From NCBI GenBank assembly GCA_949127685.1, contig CASBPW010000145.1, positions 1 through 12,006 on the forward strand: 12,006 nucleotides of DNA, written 5' to 3'. The notes beneath the pieces were generated by a model, which was given only the letters and a program-made list of their open reading frames with translations, was not told the origin of the DNA and made no database searches. The stretch is from Candidatus Sivonenia alaskensis PMM_0068. GTDB taxonomy: Bacteria; Cyanobacteriota; Cyanobacteriia; Gloeobacterales; PMM-0068. Shown here one piece after another: positions 11,567 to 12,006 of this stretch (position 1 is the first letter of the stretch; each line of letters starts with the position of its first letter). Position numbers and translations under genes: made by a program.

Positions 11567-12006
11567 TCAATTAATTTCGTTCTGGTCTTTTACGAATACA
11601 CTAAATCTCCGAAGCATAGCGGTTTCACCCAGTGTTTTAGCCTCTTCCAGGAGTCCTGGGACAAGACTAATAGGAAACAAGGGTAGAACTTGGCTTTGTT
11701 CCTGGGAAAGATAGATCTCTGATTGCAAACTGTATAGGTGCAATTCCCGACCGTCATAGCGCCATACCTCTGGCACTCCCAGTGCCTCATAGATGGGCAA
11801 ACGAAGTAAGGAGAGACTTGTAATATCTATCTCGAGCACTAAGTCTGGGGGTGGATCCTGCGCAAGGTCAATATCTTCCTTACTGCGAATCTTTGGTTCA
11901 TTCTGGATGTAGTAGCATTCATCAGGCTCTACCGCACGGCTAAGATCTTCTCGCTTAAGGGTCAAGGAACCCATACTCGCCACGTTGATGCCTCGCTCAG
12001 CCACCC
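11567..12006 (-). CDS. Uma2 (DUF820) family PD-(D/E)XK-like protein, N-terminus outside the window
   Basis: Uma2 proteins are predicted restriction-endonuclease-fold proteins, present in many copies in cyanobacterial genomes, mostly of unknown function. About 145 C-terminal residues are seen. The family pattern is clear: VEPDECYYIQN, then the beta-strand PPDLVLEID with its acidic active-site positions, then LPIYEALGVPEVWRYDG, followed by LHLYSLQ and a C-terminal segment with FPISLVPGLL. The usual family length is near 190-210 residues, so roughly 50 or more are missing past position 12006, and the GTG at 12004 is not a believable start. Where many relatives have a lysine ahead of the Tyr of the IYEALG segment, this protein has arginine, so catalytic activity is uncertain. 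It converges on the queF-membrane protein pair. Confidence 0.87.
   Translation of the reverse strand, partial: VAERGINVASMGSLTLKREDLSRAVEPDECYYIQNEPKIRSKEDIDLAQDPPPDLVLEIDITSLSLLRLPIYEALGVPEVWRYDGRELHLYSLQSEIYLSQEQSQVLPLFPISLVPGLLEEAKTLGETAMLRRFSVFVKDQNEIN

Noticed and set aside
1..12006. tRNA, rRNA or riboswitch genes
   Set aside because: I looked through the gaps at 1-261, 6866-6998, 8895-9024, 10297-10385 and 11396-11566 and saw no cloverleaf, rRNA segment or known riboswitch core.

Overview
The window comes from a cyanobacterium. The ribosomal proteins are of cyanobacterial type (S3, L5, S14 and L6 especially). The other genes are also at home there: a monofunctional QueF, an ECF sigma factor of the RpoE/SigG kind, a Uma2 (DUF820) protein, and a GC-rich inverted intergenic repeat. 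Two points of gene order differ from the usual cyanobacterial cluster: rpsN (S14) lies between L5 and S8, and the cluster stops after L15. An early-branching or rearranged lineage is possible, but this is inference. I cannot name a genus.

Positions 1-261 hold no recognisable gene. They contain a strong hairpin (47-79), a weak promoter candidate and a second hairpin (199-223) that leads into S19. Positions 262-6865 are one compact plus-strand operon of fifteen ribosomal protein genes: S19, L22, S3, L16, L29, S17, L14, L24, L5, S14, S8, L6, L18, S5, L15. Several junctions overlap by 1 to 20 bases, so translation is probably coupled. A textbook intrinsic terminator (6891-6914) closes the operon. 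L2 is not seen just upstream of S19 and secY does not follow L15, so the S10-spc block is cut at both ends. Several proteins carry extra segments compared with the usual family members: a repeat-bearing L16 tail, an 11-residue insertion in L14, a 12-residue insertion in L6, and a glycine-rich S5 N-terminus encoded by a G9 tract.

Positions 6999-8894 encode a 631-residue protein with the outline of a UvrD/Rep or AddB-like SF1 helicase. Its Walker A is perfect, but the later motifs are badly degenerate. A good promoter places the predicted transcription start on the A of its ATG, which suggests a leaderless mRNA.

On the minus strand, 10296-9025 is a tight three-gene unit: ECF sigma factor, a short single-pass membrane protein in the anti-sigma position, and an exported LTxxQ (Spy/CpxP-like) protein. 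This resembles an envelope-stress module in which a periplasmic protein is produced with, and may feed back on, the sigma/anti-sigma pair. Divergent from it are queF (queuosine pathway) and an unrecognised six-helix membrane protein.

The right end holds a structured, MITE-like inverted repeat (11411-11530) between convergent genes, and a Uma2-family gene that runs off the window.
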